Shown in pieces: positions 54,040 through 61,257 of a DNA stretch of 61,257 bases. The notes beneath the pieces are model-generated. The model made no database searches. It had not been told where the DNA came from and was given only the letters and a program-made list of their open reading frames with translations. Source of the DNA: an uncultured Ruminiclostridium sp. (lineage in GTDB: Bacteria; Bacillota; Clostridia; Oscillospirales; Ruminococcaceae); NCBI GenBank assembly GCA_949878745.1, contig CATLBH010000011.1:1-61257 (forward strand), given 5' to 3'. Made by a program: the position numbers and the translations under genes. The number at the start of each line of letters is the position of its first letter. Position 1 is the stretch's first letter.

Positions 54040-55196
54040 TTGTCAACCTCCTTAAAATCTGTACCGTACCGCTCGCAATATTCGTGCCACGTTTCTTTTT
54101 TATAACAGCGCCCGTATACATAGCGCTGCGCAAATTCAAGCTGTGCGCGATTCGGTATAATGCCCTTTGCTTCGTTGCGTTCTGCCTGTGCATACAAACT
54201 GATGTTGTGTATTTCTCGTAGCCGCTCAACTCTGTATGCCGCGTCGTCAATGTCCTTTGTTACAAGGACATAAATAAAAAGTCTGTACGGTTTAACGCCG
54301 TGCTTTTCAAGCAATTCAGCGGTTTTTAATATAGCGTCAATTTGCGCCTTTTGGTCGCAACTGAAGCGTATGTACTTTATCCATTTCAACCGCGCCAAAA
54401 TGCTTGCAATTCGGTCATTTACAAGCCGCGCGTCCATTCCTTGATTCAGGTCAATTGCATAGCCGCTCCCGATAAGGCTTGACGCGCTGCCAACGTGGGT
54501 GTCAAGAATCAAATCGCCGTACTTTGCGTATCTTTCGAGCAACCAAGCATACAGCGCAACGGGCTTTTGTGTGGGGTGTATGCGCACTTCCTTTTCTTTC
54601 ATATTCTCTTGCAACATTCCGTGCCAACGGTACTTATAACGCCGCACCGCCGTATTGAACGAAGTCCAAGCAAGTTCGCAATCCGCAAAATCATTTGCGC
54701 CGTTGTCCTTATCCCATACAATCCAACAAGAGGAATCAAAAGGTATTCGGCTTATAAAATGGTTCGCGCCCCAAATGATTTGATTTTTGCTTACCCGCAT
54801 AAGCTCTGAAAAGTATTCAGCGGGCGGCGGCTGTTTGTCCCATTGCTTGCGTGTAAACTCTGTTGAAGCCGCAAGAGCGTTTCCAAACTGTTTCCCGCCG
54901 CGCAAAAAGGCTTTGTTGCTTTCGCCTATGCCATACGGCACATCAACAATCGCAAGGTCAAAATATTTGTCGGGAAATTCTTTCATACCCTGCATACAAT
55001 CAACGTTGTACAGTTTTGCCTTTTCGCTTTCTAATTCATCTTGTAAGCTGTCTGCGAAGTCGTATTCAATGTTTTGCCACGCTATTTCAAAACACCCTTT
55101 AAAGGCAGTTGCAAGGTAGCTTTGTTCTCCTAACTGCTCAACAATGCCCTTGATTTTTTCAAGCGCCTTGCGCTCTTGCTCTTTCGTTGAAATCAT
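54036..55196 (-). CDS. Fusion of adenine-type DNA methylase to radical-SAM C-terminus
   Basis: 386 residues. Residues 1-241 are an N4/N6 methyltransferase of the beta order: motif IV DVPY (85-88), RIHPTQKP (206-212), motif I LDTHVGSASS (231-240). At about 242-248 the sequence switches, mid-fold, to LNQGMDARLVN, then KYIRFSCD, then YRLFIYVLVT. That is the distal half of phage-type radical-SAM proteins (xFNQGxDARL, FYVLVG), without their CxxxCxxC cluster. Neither half is complete, so activity is doubtful. SD GGAGGGG. Confidence 0.7.
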   Translation of the reverse strand: MISTKEQERKALEKIKGIVEQLGEQSYLATAFKGCFEIAWQNIEYDFADSLQDELESEKAKLYNVDCMQGMKEFPDKYFDLAIVDVPYGIGESNKAFLRGGKQFGNALAASTEFTRKQWDKQPPPAEYFSELMRVSKNQIIWGANHFISRIPFDSSCWIVWDKDNGANDFADCELAWTSFNTAVRRYKYRWHGMLQENMKEKEVRIHPTQKPVALYAWLLERYAKYGDLILDTHVGSASSLIGSGYAIDLNQGMDARLVNDRIASILARLKWIKYIRFSCDQKAQIDAILKTAELLEKHGVKPYRLFIYVLVTKDIDDAAYRVERLREIHNISLYAQAERNEAKGIIPNRAQLEFAQRYVYGRCYKKETWHEYCERYGTDFKEVDK

Positions 55197-55270
55197 TGTG
55201 TACCCCTCCGTTAAATTCGTTGTTTTGGTGCGCCCCCCCGCCGCTCGTGCGCGGTTCGGGGCGATATGCG

Positions 55271-55289
55271 GGGCGGCGGCGTGCCGCCC
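55271..55289. other. GC hairpin in the methylase-fusion leader
   Basis: GGGCGGC-GGCGT-GCCGCCC, perfect 7-bp stem, in a short GC-rich island (55230-55290) between the methylase-fusion gene and a half family B repeat. No gene is supported in 55197-55430. Confidence 0.5.
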
Positions 55290-55430
55290 TTATCGTTTAA
55301 ATGCTTGCAAAACTCGCTTCAAGGATTATGTTTCCGCGCTCGCTTGCTAAAGTGTAACCGCTCGGGCTTTCAGACAACGAAATGAGTGAGCGTGTGGAAT
55401 TTAAAAATAATAAATCTTTAAAGAACACCT

Positions 55431-55540
55431 CGTGTGTTAAAATTTCTTGACTTGCGACAGCAAGCCGGCGAAATTTTGCCTTGTCCTCGACAAAATCTGC
55501 TCGTAAATCCACGCACCATTCCTATGTGGACAGGTTCTTA
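55431..55540. repeat. Family B repeat, right half only
   Basis: Carries the distal core (GTGTTAAAATTTCTTGAC, GCCTTGTCCTCGACAAAAT, TGTGGACAGGTTCTT), but the left half is missing. The break point (CGTGTGTTAAAA) is the same place where the copy at 56391 is interrupted. Confidence 0.65.
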
Positions 55541-55550
55541 ATTGCAAAAA

Positions 55551-55621
55551 ATCCATAAAAATGTCAAAATCAAGACTAAAATTAGCGCAAATGCGGTCTT
55601 GATTTTGACATTTTTATGGAT
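55551..55621. other. Perfect 26-bp inverted repeat
   Basis: Left arm 55551-55576 (ATCCATAAAAATG, TCAAAATCAAGAC) and right arm 55596-55621 are exact reverse complements around a 19-nt loop. It lies 89 bp beyond the stop of the minus-strand exonuclease gene and next to a half family B repeat. Confidence 0.85.
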
Positions 55622-55709
55622 ATAATTACAAAAGCGGTTGTTGGGGATTCCTGTCGTATTTGGTCATTTACACAGTTTGAAATTAAGACTCTGATATGTT
55701 CTAAAGAAA

Positions 55710-56270
55710 TCAGCCGATTCTTGCCGCAGAATAACAAACTGCTTCAAGCCCTAGCATTCTCATTATTTCCAGCTCGTCCAATGCGTCAAACACCGCGTTA
55801 TGTACTTCATTGTAACTGTAATTCCCGCTCAACAGCCTGTAAATCGACTCCACACCGTATCCCCGCTTTAATCTTCCCGTGGAAAAGGTATCGGCCGAAG
55901 CGGGGATTTTTTTATTATACTGACGGTAAGCCGCCAATTTCATAATGTCGTACCAGATAAATTCCCTCAATTCGGGCAAATGCTGAAAGTCAAAAACAGC
56001 ATTATAGGCGAAAACATCCGATATTTCACGGGAACGGAGAAAATCCGTGAGATCACTCATAACGCTTTTTCTGCTTCCCTCAAGATCGGGCGTAATATCG
56101 CCCGCGTAAAGCACGGCCGAATACATTCCCCCGTGATCCTTAAAGGGCGTAAGGACGTAATATCTTTTTTCCAGGGGCAAAAATGTGTCGGAGTCGGCCG
56201 TAACTATTCCGATTGACATCACCTCGTCCTTCCACGTGGTTTCCGTATCGATAACGGCGATCATTCCCAT
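55710..56270 (-). CDS. DnaQ-like DEDDh 3'-5' exonuclease
   Basis: 186 residues: Exo I IDTETTW (D8, E10), Exo II AYNAVFDFQHL, Exo III EVHNAVFDALDELE with the catalytic His and Asp. A stand-alone proofreading-type or RNase T/oligoribonuclease-like exonuclease; the substrate is unknown. SD GAGGGAAAG. Confidence 0.8.
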   Translation of the reverse strand: MGMIAVIDTETTWKDEVMSIGIVTADSDTFLPLEKRYYVLTPFKDHGGMYSAVLYAGDITPDLEGSRKSVMSDLTDFLRSREISDVFAYNAVFDFQHLPELREFIWYDIMKLAAYRQYNKKIPASADTFSTGRLKRGYGVESIYRLLSGNYSYNEVHNAVFDALDELEIMRMLGLEAVCYSAARIG

Positions 56271-56390
56271 AGCTTTCCCTCCAAATTCTTACGATTTCCT
56301 TAAGAAATACTTACGTTTATACTTTTTGAATTGACAGAATGCGGATATAGGTATAACATATAAATACCGAATATGTGCTCCCAATATTAA

Positions 56391-56724
56391 GAAACTGTTC
56401 CAATAGGAATAGGCGCACGTCTATTCGGCATATTTTGCCGCTGACTTGCGTTTTGTCATTTGCTTTGTTGTCGGTGCATCCTTGTGCCGACTTTGGGCAA
56501 ATGACTAATACTAATCCCTTTTAAAACTGTGGGATTAGTGTTTTGGGTGCAACCCTTTTTAAACTATGGATTTTATCCATAGTTTAAAAAGGGTTTGGTA
56601 TAACACATCGTGTGTTAAAAATCTTGACGGGCTTATTGCGTAAGCTGTCCGCCTGCGGATTTTTGCCTTGTCATTAACAAAATTTGCTCGAAAATCCGCA
56701 CACCAATCCTATTGGAACAGTTTC
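56391..56724. repeat. Family B repeat interrupted by a D-type element
   Basis: Ends GAAACTGTTCCAATAGGAAT and ATCCTATTGGAACAGTTTC match the intact copy at 57620. After CTGACTTGCG about 150 bp are inserted. They include a short hairpin (TCGGTGCATCC...) and a D-type double hairpin (56507-56602) with linker GTTTTGGGTGCAA. The B core then resumes at GTGTTAAAAATCTTGAC. It fills most of 56271-56767. Confidence 0.75.
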
Positions 56725-56767
56725 TAAAAACTTTTAAGAGGCTAATTGTAAAAGGAGAGAAGAACTG

Positions 56768-57673
56768 ATGAAAAAAACGCTGTTTTTTCTGTGCCCGATT
56801 ATTTTTATCGCTTTGGGTATAGCTTTGGCGGCACTGAATCTGCCTGTTAAGGCCTATGCGCTGTACTGCGTGGAGGATAAAGCCGTTCTCACCGCGGAAA
56901 ACGCCGACGAACCCATCGCTCCCGCAAGTCTCGCCAAGCTGCTCACCGCCTGTACCGCCCTTAATTACTCTGACCCCGATGACATTTTCACAGTGGGCTC
57001 GGAGCAAAAGCTGGTGCCCGCTCATTCAAGCCTTTGCCTGATTCTTGAGGGGCACGTGTTAAAGCTGCGGGATCTTCTTACGGGCATGCTGTTGGCGTCG
57101 GGCAACGACGCGGCTTATACGGTGGCAGTGAGCACTGCGCGGGAATTGACCGAAGCTCCCATGAGCGACTCCGAGGGTGTGAAATATTTTACCGAGCTGA
57201 TGAATAAACTCGCTCGGGAAATCGGAATGTACAACAGCAATTTTACCACTCCCGACGGCAGCGACAGCCCCGGTCAGTACACCACAGTTTCCGATCTTAT
57301 AAAGCTTTCCGAATACGCCATGACATTTCCGATCCTAAGGGAGATAATGGCGGAGCACGAAAAATACGTTGTGTTCCAATCCGGCGAACACATCACCTGG
57401 ACAAATTCAAACAAGCTTCTTGACCCTAACAGCGGCTATTACTGCGAAAACGCCGTGGGAATGAAAACGGGAACCACATTGAAGGCTGGAAACTGTCTTA
57501 TCGCCGCCTTTGAAAAAAACGGGAAGATCTATATTTCGGCAGTGGTGGGCTGCCTGACGGACAGCAGAAGATACGGCTTTACGCTGAAGCTTTTTTCGGA
57601 CAATGTCGACCCCGTTTTAGAAACTGTTCCAATAGGAATTGGCGCACGTCTTTTCGGCATATTTTGCCGCTGA
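56768..57673 (+). CDS. D-alanyl-D-alanine carboxypeptidase (PBP5/DacF family)
   Basis: Trims peptidoglycan stem peptides. The 301-residue product has an N-terminal signal/TM (1-24), SxxK as S54-K57 (APASLAKLL), SxN as S111-N113 (LASGND) and KTG at 233-235 (GMKTGTT). The usual C-terminal PBP5 beta domain and anchor are absent. The last 17 residues, from 285, are encoded by a family B repeat that supplies the stop codon. SD AAGGAGAG. Confidence 0.88.
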   Translation: MKKTLFFLCPIIFIALGIALAALNLPVKAYALYCVEDKAVLTAENADEPIAPASLAKLLTACTALNYSDPDDIFTVGSEQKLVPAHSSLCLILEGHVLKLRDLLTGMLLASGNDAAYTVAVSTARELTEAPMSDSEGVKYFTELMNKLAREIGMYNSNFTTPDGSDSPGQYTTVSDLIKLSEYAMTFPILREIMAEHEKYVVFQSGEHITWTNSNKLLDPNSGYYCENAVGMKTGTTLKAGNCLIAAFEKNGKIYISAVVGCLTDSRRYGFTLKLFSDNVDPVLETVPIGIGARLFGIFCR

Positions 57674-57789
57674 CTGCGTTAAAAACCCTTGACGGGCTTA
57701 TCGCGTAAGCTGCCCGCCTGCGGATTTTTGCCTTGTCATCAACAAAATATCCTCGAAAATCCGCACACCATTCCTATTGGAACAGTTTC
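57620..57789. repeat. Family B hairpin repeat, intact copy
   Basis: 170 bp with 20-bp perfect ends GAAACTGTTCCAATAGGAAT / ATTCCTATTGGAACAGTTTC and the full core. The first 54 bp are coding for the carboxypeptidase gene. A fragment of D-type sequence follows (57795-57830). Confidence 0.85.
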
Positions 57790-57836
57790 TTAATCAATAC
57801 CAACAGTTTTAAAAGGGATCAGCATAATACATAAGT

Positions 57837-58367
57837 TCAGCGGGATAAGCGTATTTCTTTTTTTATAATTTCAAACGCCTCTTCCTCTCCTCTGTCCCTC
57901 ACCAAAGTAAGCCACTCCCTCAGCTTTTCCGACGTTTCTATGTGCATAAGCTTGGGCGCGCTGCCGGCAACAAAATACTCCAACGCGTCTCCCTGCCTAT
58001 ACTTATCCCCGTGATAAACGCGGCAGGCGGCTATTCTGTCGCAGCACATTTCAGCGGTATATTTAAGCGGCATTTTGATAGGTATTATTCCCACGCCTTT
58101 TTTATAATCCGTCCAATATTCCCAGTGGTGCCGGTTTCGTCCCTTGTGGTGCAGCCACGCCGCGCTGTAGCCGTTTTCCGCTCTTTCCTGTTCGTTGGGC
58201 GAGCGCTTGCCGCTGAAATACCTCGCTCCGGGTATAAACTCGGTGGGAGAAAATTTGGACAAATCGTGAGTTAATCCCTGTCTGTACAGGCCGCACTTAA
58301 AGCAGAACCTGCACACCAGTCTTTTATGCTTCAATACGGTTTTTAAATGTCCGAAAAATCCCTTCAT
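57837..58367 (-). CDS. DUF5662 family protein
   Basis: 176 residues with the family pattern: HLKTVLKHKRLV, GLYRQGLTHDLSKFSP, NGYSAAWLHHKGRNRHHWEY and DRIAACRVYHGDKY. Conserved His/Asp groups suggest a metal-dependent hydrolase of HD-like type, but no activity is known to me. Its start lies 24 bp downstream of the phosphoesterase gene stop, so they are likely co-transcribed. Confidence 0.8.
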   Translation of the reverse strand: MKGFFGHLKTVLKHKRLVCRFCFKCGLYRQGLTHDLSKFSPTEFIPGARYFSGKRSPNEQERAENGYSAAWLHHKGRNRHHWEYWTDYKKGVGIIPIKMPLKYTAEMCCDRIAACRVYHGDKYRQGDALEYFVAGSAPKLMHIETSEKLREWLTLVRDRGEEEAFEIIKKEIRLSR

Positions 58368-58391
58368 GATTATTTTCCTTCAAAAAGGTTT

Positions 58392-58868
58392 TTACAGGTC
58401 AAAGTGATAAAAATCAAGCTTTCCGTTTTCTTCCGTAACTATTCCGTAGGAACAACCCTTTCCGTCTCTGGGCATCGATACGCTTCCCGGATTAAACAGA
58501 TGTACGCTCCCTTCAAAGCTGTAGTGGCGGCTGTGAGTATGTCCGAAGAGAGCCGCTTGACATCCGTTCTCGTTCGCTATGGCGATAAGCCTCTCATAAC
58601 CGCGCCAAAGATTAAGATTCGAGCCGTGGGTAAGCAGAATGCTGTGAGAGCCTATTCGTATCACATTTGACATAGGCACAGAACAGTCGTAATCGTTGTT
58701 TCCTCTTACCCTGTAAGTACTTATTCCCGTCATATTACGGGTCACAATATCAAAATCCTTTTCTCCGTCTCCCAAAAAAACGAACGCGTCAAAGGGAGCA
58801 GCTTTATCCGCCGCTTTTTTTAAGCGCCGATAATCCCCGTGACTGTCCGATGTTACCAATACTCGCAT
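58392..58868 (-). CDS. YfcE/MJ0936-type metallophosphoesterase
   Basis: 158 residues with the calcineurin-like set: SDSHGD, LGDGEKD, RGNNDYD, LLTHGS, GHTHSRHY. Compact single-domain phosphodiesterase like YfcE; the physiological substrate is unknown. It is first of a two-gene operon and is preceded by a family E repeat. Confidence 0.9.
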   Translation of the reverse strand: MRVLVTSDSHGDYRRLKKAADKAAPFDAFVFLGDGEKDFDIVTRNMTGISTYRVRGNNDYDCSVPMSNVIRIGSHSILLTHGSNLNLWRGYERLIAIANENGCQAALFGHTHSRHYSFEGSVHLFNPGSVSMPRDGKGCSYGIVTEENGKLDFYHFDL

Positions 58869-58916
58869 ATTATCGGTGGTTCCTTCCTGTTATGTTTCTT
58901 ATTCGGTTGGCTGATG

Positions 58917-59019
58917 TATTGTATTATAAAAAGAGTGACAGCAGGGAGCGATTCCCCTTAAATGATAAAGTATAAAATAATATCTTCCGTTTTTCTTTAA
59001 TCTAAGGTTATTATATCAT
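58917..59019. repeat. Family E 101-bp unit, single diverged copy
   Basis: AAAAAGAGTGACAGCAGGG, AGCGATTCC and CTAAGGTTATTATATC match the tandem units at 11296. As there, it lies just 5' of a minus-strand gene. Confidence 0.75.
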
Positions 59020-59166
59020 ATTTTCTCCATAAATTCAAGATATAATTGGTACATCACTAGCTTTGCCTGTCCGTTTTCTCCTTTTCTCCTTATAACGATA
59101 GGTAAGGCCTTGAAATAATCTTCGCCTTTTCCTCCGATCCCCACCGTGAATGCTACTTTCCCGTTC
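59016..59166 (-). pseudogene. Unidentified 3' gene fragment
   Basis: The minus-strand frame reads NGKVAFTVGIGGKGEDYF, then KALPIVIRRKGENG, then QAKLVMYQLYLEFMEKI and stop. It is well-formed protein but has no start: stops lie just upstream. It looks like the end of a truncated gene overlapped by a family E repeat. I do not recognise the family. 59167-59307 contains nothing supported. Confidence 0.35.
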
Positions 59167-59307
59167 TATCAATATTACGATTTCGTCAGATTGGTATCGC
59201 TTTCAAAGTTCTAAAAAAATTCCGTTGGCTTAAAATCGTTGGGAACGAAGCAAAAGGATATTTCACCTGTGGGATATCGTAGTCAAACTCAATGTCAGTA
59301 AGCTTAT

Positions 59308-59916
59308 ATAAAAGCGTACGGTACAAAAAGTATATACCATACTAAGAAATATATCTGCTACCACCGTTCGAGAAAGCTGAACGACTGCGACGGACAGGCG
59401 GCATACCGAGCGAATATTGTGGAAGAAAAGGTGCTTAGTGCGGTAAAGAGTCTGTTCGATAAGATAAAGACTACGCCTGAACAGGAGATATCGGAGCATA
59501 AATTCAAAAATCAAGCCGAGGACTGCAAAGCCAAAAGGAAACAGTTGGAGCAGCAATTGGAAAGGCAGACCAAACAGCTTGAAACCTTACAGGCGGAAAT
59601 CGGAAACAGTTTGACAGGGAACAGCGTTTACTCCTCCGATGACCTTGCGGCGACCATCAAGATTGCCAAGAAGTCTGTGGAAGATACCAAAGTCAAGCTT
59701 GATGAAGTGATAAGTAAGCTAGAAGAGGCGAAAAACGGAGCGGATAATGTGCCGATCCTGTACCAACGATTCCTCGGTTGGGCTAATGAGTTTGATACTG
59801 CTTCCAACGAGCAGAAAAAGATGATTATCTGCGGGCTGTGCGATAGGATTGAGGTTAGTCGGGATTATGAGGTTAGGATTGTGGTGGATATGGATTATGG
59901 GCAGTTTTGCGGGTGA
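59308..59916 (+). pseudogene. Large serine recombinase C-terminal remnant
   Basis: The frame opens after a stop with KKYICYHRSRKLNDCDGQ, then AAYRANIVEEKV, the end of the recombinase zinc-ribbon domain. A coiled coil (KRKQLEQQLERQTKQLETLQ) and the terminal NEQKKMIICGLCDRIEV follow, as in transposon/phage integrases of the resolvase family. The catalytic N-terminus and the recombinase domain are missing. It is a decayed integrase. Confidence 0.65.
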
Positions 59917-59940
59917 TAATATAGGGGCTGTACCTCCCTA

Positions 59941-59990
59941 AAAAAAGAACCGCAATTCCTCCCAAAAGGATTGAATTGCAGTTCTTTTTT
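59941..59990. terminator. Bidirectional terminator
   Basis: AAAAAAGAAC(C)GCAATTC pairs with GAATTGC(A)GTTCTTTTTT around TCCCAAAAGGATT. Confidence 0.85.
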
Positions 59991-60066
59991 GTGATATAAT
60001 TTTAGTTGAGATGAAAAGAACTTCTAAAGAGATAATCTAAATTCACCATAAATTTTAATAAAACTA

Positions 60067-60097
60067 TTGACTTGAACACCGTGTCCGGCTTTATACT
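60067..60097 (+). promoter_or_regulatory. MerR-type promoter with 19-bp spacer
   Basis: TTGACT (60067-60072), 19 bp, TATACT (60092-60097). The spacer has partial dyad symmetry (GAACACC-GTGTCC). Overlong 19-bp spacers are the classic target of MerR proteins, so the gene is probably autoregulated. Confidence 0.7.
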
Positions 60098-60118
60098 CTA
60101 AATAAAGGAGGAAACACA

Positions 60119-61156
60119 ATGACGGATATGACGGTAAGCGAGGTTTCAAAAAGCCTTGGAATTTCCACCCGAATGTTAAGGTACTATGAAAAGGAAGGTC
60201 TGATAAAGACAAAACGCCGCGAGGATTACGCCTATCGCATATATGACGAAACTGCGGTAAGCCAGCTCAGACAGATAGCAGTCCTTCGTAAGCTCCGTAT
60301 CCCCCTAAAGGACGTGGCCGCGATACTTAACGCCTCGGAAATTTCGGAAGCGCTTAAAGTGTTTCTCGAAAAAATACGGGAAATCGACGGAGAAATATCT
60401 TCCCTTTCGCTCATACGCGACGTTCTTTCGGAGATTGCCGAGCTGGGCGCGGCGGGTTCCCTCCCGCTTTTCGAAAACAAGCTTCTGTCCGTTTCGGATT
60501 TGCTCCCTCCCGTAAAAAATCAGCTAAAGGAGAACGGCGCAATGAATAACGAAAACAAAGAAGAAATGCTGGATAAAGCCAACGAAAAGCTTAAAAAGGC
60601 CGACGACAATGTAAGAATACTGCTCTTACCCCCATTTACGGTAGCTTCGAATCACATTGTCGACTTTGAACCGGAGGAAAAGGTAGACAAGCCTGTGGAC
60701 AAATTTATCAGGGAGAGCGGTTTGTATAACATCAAACCCGATTCCAGATTTTTCGGCTTTAACCACCCCAACCCCGGAGTTCTTAAGGACGGAAGACACG
60801 GCTATGAGGTGTGGGTGACCGTACCCGACGATATGGAGGTTCCAAAGCCTTTGGTAAAGAAGCATTTTGTCGGGGGCTTATACGCGGCCCTTGCCATAAA
60901 ATTCCCCGATTTTCACCGCTGGAACGAGCTGGTCAGGTGGGTTCAGGGAAGCGAACTTTACGAAGAAAATTACAGCGAGCTGGGAGACGAGATAATGGGC
61001 GGCTGCCTTGAAGAGCATCTCAACTGGGTTTATGCGTCACATACGGGGTGGAAAGACGACATTCCGGGACAGCTTGACCTTTTGCTCCCCATTAAAAAAT
61101 CAACAAAGAGAAATAACTTTTATACTAATCCCCAAATCCGCAAAACTCAAACATAA
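60119..61156 (+). CDS. MerR-family regulator with GyrI-like effector domain
   Basis: 345 residues. The N-terminal MerR HTH has VSEVSKSLGISTRMLRYYEKEG, written in parts: VSEVSKSLGIS and RMLRYYEKEGLI. A dimerisation helix follows (75-120), a linker, then a C-terminal ligand domain (about 190-325) with GYEVWVTVPDD and HLNWVYASH. SD AAGGAGGA. The last ~12 codons run into a TACTAATCC-type repeat end. It is probably a multidrug or small-molecule sensor. 61157-61257 holds no gene. Confidence 0.85.
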   Translation: MTDMTVSEVSKSLGISTRMLRYYEKEGLIKTKRREDYAYRIYDETAVSQLRQIAVLRKLRIPLKDVAAILNASEISEALKVFLEKIREIDGEISSLSLIRDVLSEIAELGAAGSLPLFENKLLSVSDLLPPVKNQLKENGAMNNENKEEMLDKANEKLKKADDNVRILLLPPFTVASNHIVDFEPEEKVDKPVDKFIRESGLYNIKPDSRFFGFNHPNPGVLKDGRHGYEVWVTVPDDMEVPKPLVKKHFVGGLYAALAIKFPDFHRWNELVRWVQGSELYEENYSELGDEIMGGCLEEHLNWVYASHTGWKDDIPGQLDLLLPIKKSTKRNNFYTNPQIRKTQT

Positions 61157-61257
61157 AATCAATTGTATTGTAGTCTGATACAATCCCCCCAAAAAAACAA
61201 ATCAAATTTCGCAACAAATACATTCACAAACCGCAAAATGGCATAATTCACCCATAG

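Noticed and set aside
55297-55430. Minus-strand frame ending SGYTLASERGNIILEASFASI-like (tail given in part: ASERGNIILEASFASI)
   Set aside because: It could be the end of a truncated mobile-element gene, but its 5' part is the half family B repeat and I cannot name a family.
46936-55540. Complete integrative element bounded by tRNA-Arg att sites
   Set aside because: No duplicate of the tRNA 3' end and no integrase in this stretch; the recombinase remnant at 59.3 kb is separate. I can only call it an accessory region.

Overview
The window reads as the chromosome of a spore-forming, low-to-mid-GC Firmicute, most likely a gut Clostridium-cluster organism of the Oscillospiraceae/Ruminococcaceae type. 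The grounds are spoIIP and gpr (spore genes), rpsT next to them, a YfhO-type membrane protein, rubrerythrin, a pyruvate kinase with the extra PEP-utiliser domain, purine-rich ribosome binding sites, sigma-A promoters with TG-extended -10 boxes, and DUF6033/DUF4097-like proteins. The genus is inference; no rRNA is present.

Layout. 1-0.7 kb: a scar holding a truncated tRNA-Leu, an ISAs1-type transposase remnant and a palindromic repeat. 1-6.3 kb: DUF4097 protein, GT2 glycosyltransferase and YfhO protein (cell-envelope glycosylation). 6.9-11.3 kb: pyk facing an XRE regulator, then nudix-folC. 11.7-15.2 kb: proB-proA-membrane protein-yigZ operon. 15.7-18.3 kb: a DUF6033-like repeat protein and two degenerate signalling proteins (receiver/GGDEF-like). 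18.7-25.5 kb: rlmB, a large protein resembling a dead P-type ATPase, a SASA esterase, ispD and rubrerythrin. 25.7-30.3 kb: an ABC-2 exporter operon divergent from an orphan NarL-type histidine kinase, with a dyad operator between them. 30.8-35.6 kb: a MacB-like ATPase, a large anchored exported protein and an FtsX-type permease. 36-38.8 kb: spoIIP, gpr, rpsT. 39.5-42.6 kb: three unrecognised cytosolic proteins sharing a short (F/C)DTF motif. 42.8-46 kb: lipoprotein, 4-TM protein, XRE regulator and an orphan.

46.9-55.2 kb is an accessory region behind tRNA-Arg(ACG). It holds a small RNA gene with its own promoter and terminator, then a coiled-coil + DUF2726 (PD-(D/E)XK-like) gene framed by near-identical 35-bp inverted repeats. 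After that comes a decayed mobilisable element on the minus strand: PP-loop enzyme, a C5-methylase tail, a small Cys-rich protein, a winged-helix protein, a frameshifted gene, a relaxase with a foreign N-terminus, and an adenine-methylase fused to the end of a radical-SAM protein. 55.7-61.2 kb returns to ordinary genes (DEDDh exonuclease, D,D-carboxypeptidase, DUF5662, phosphoesterase), a serine-recombinase remnant and an autoregulated MerR gene.

The most striking global feature is repeat density. At least six dispersed palindromic families occur, several nested in one another, and two families keep base-pairing while the stem sequence itself changes. One supplies the stop codon and C-terminus of the D,D-carboxypeptidase. 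The best candidates for something undescribed are the sRNA + DUF2726 cassette, the covarying hairpin repeats and the pseudo-P-type ATPase.
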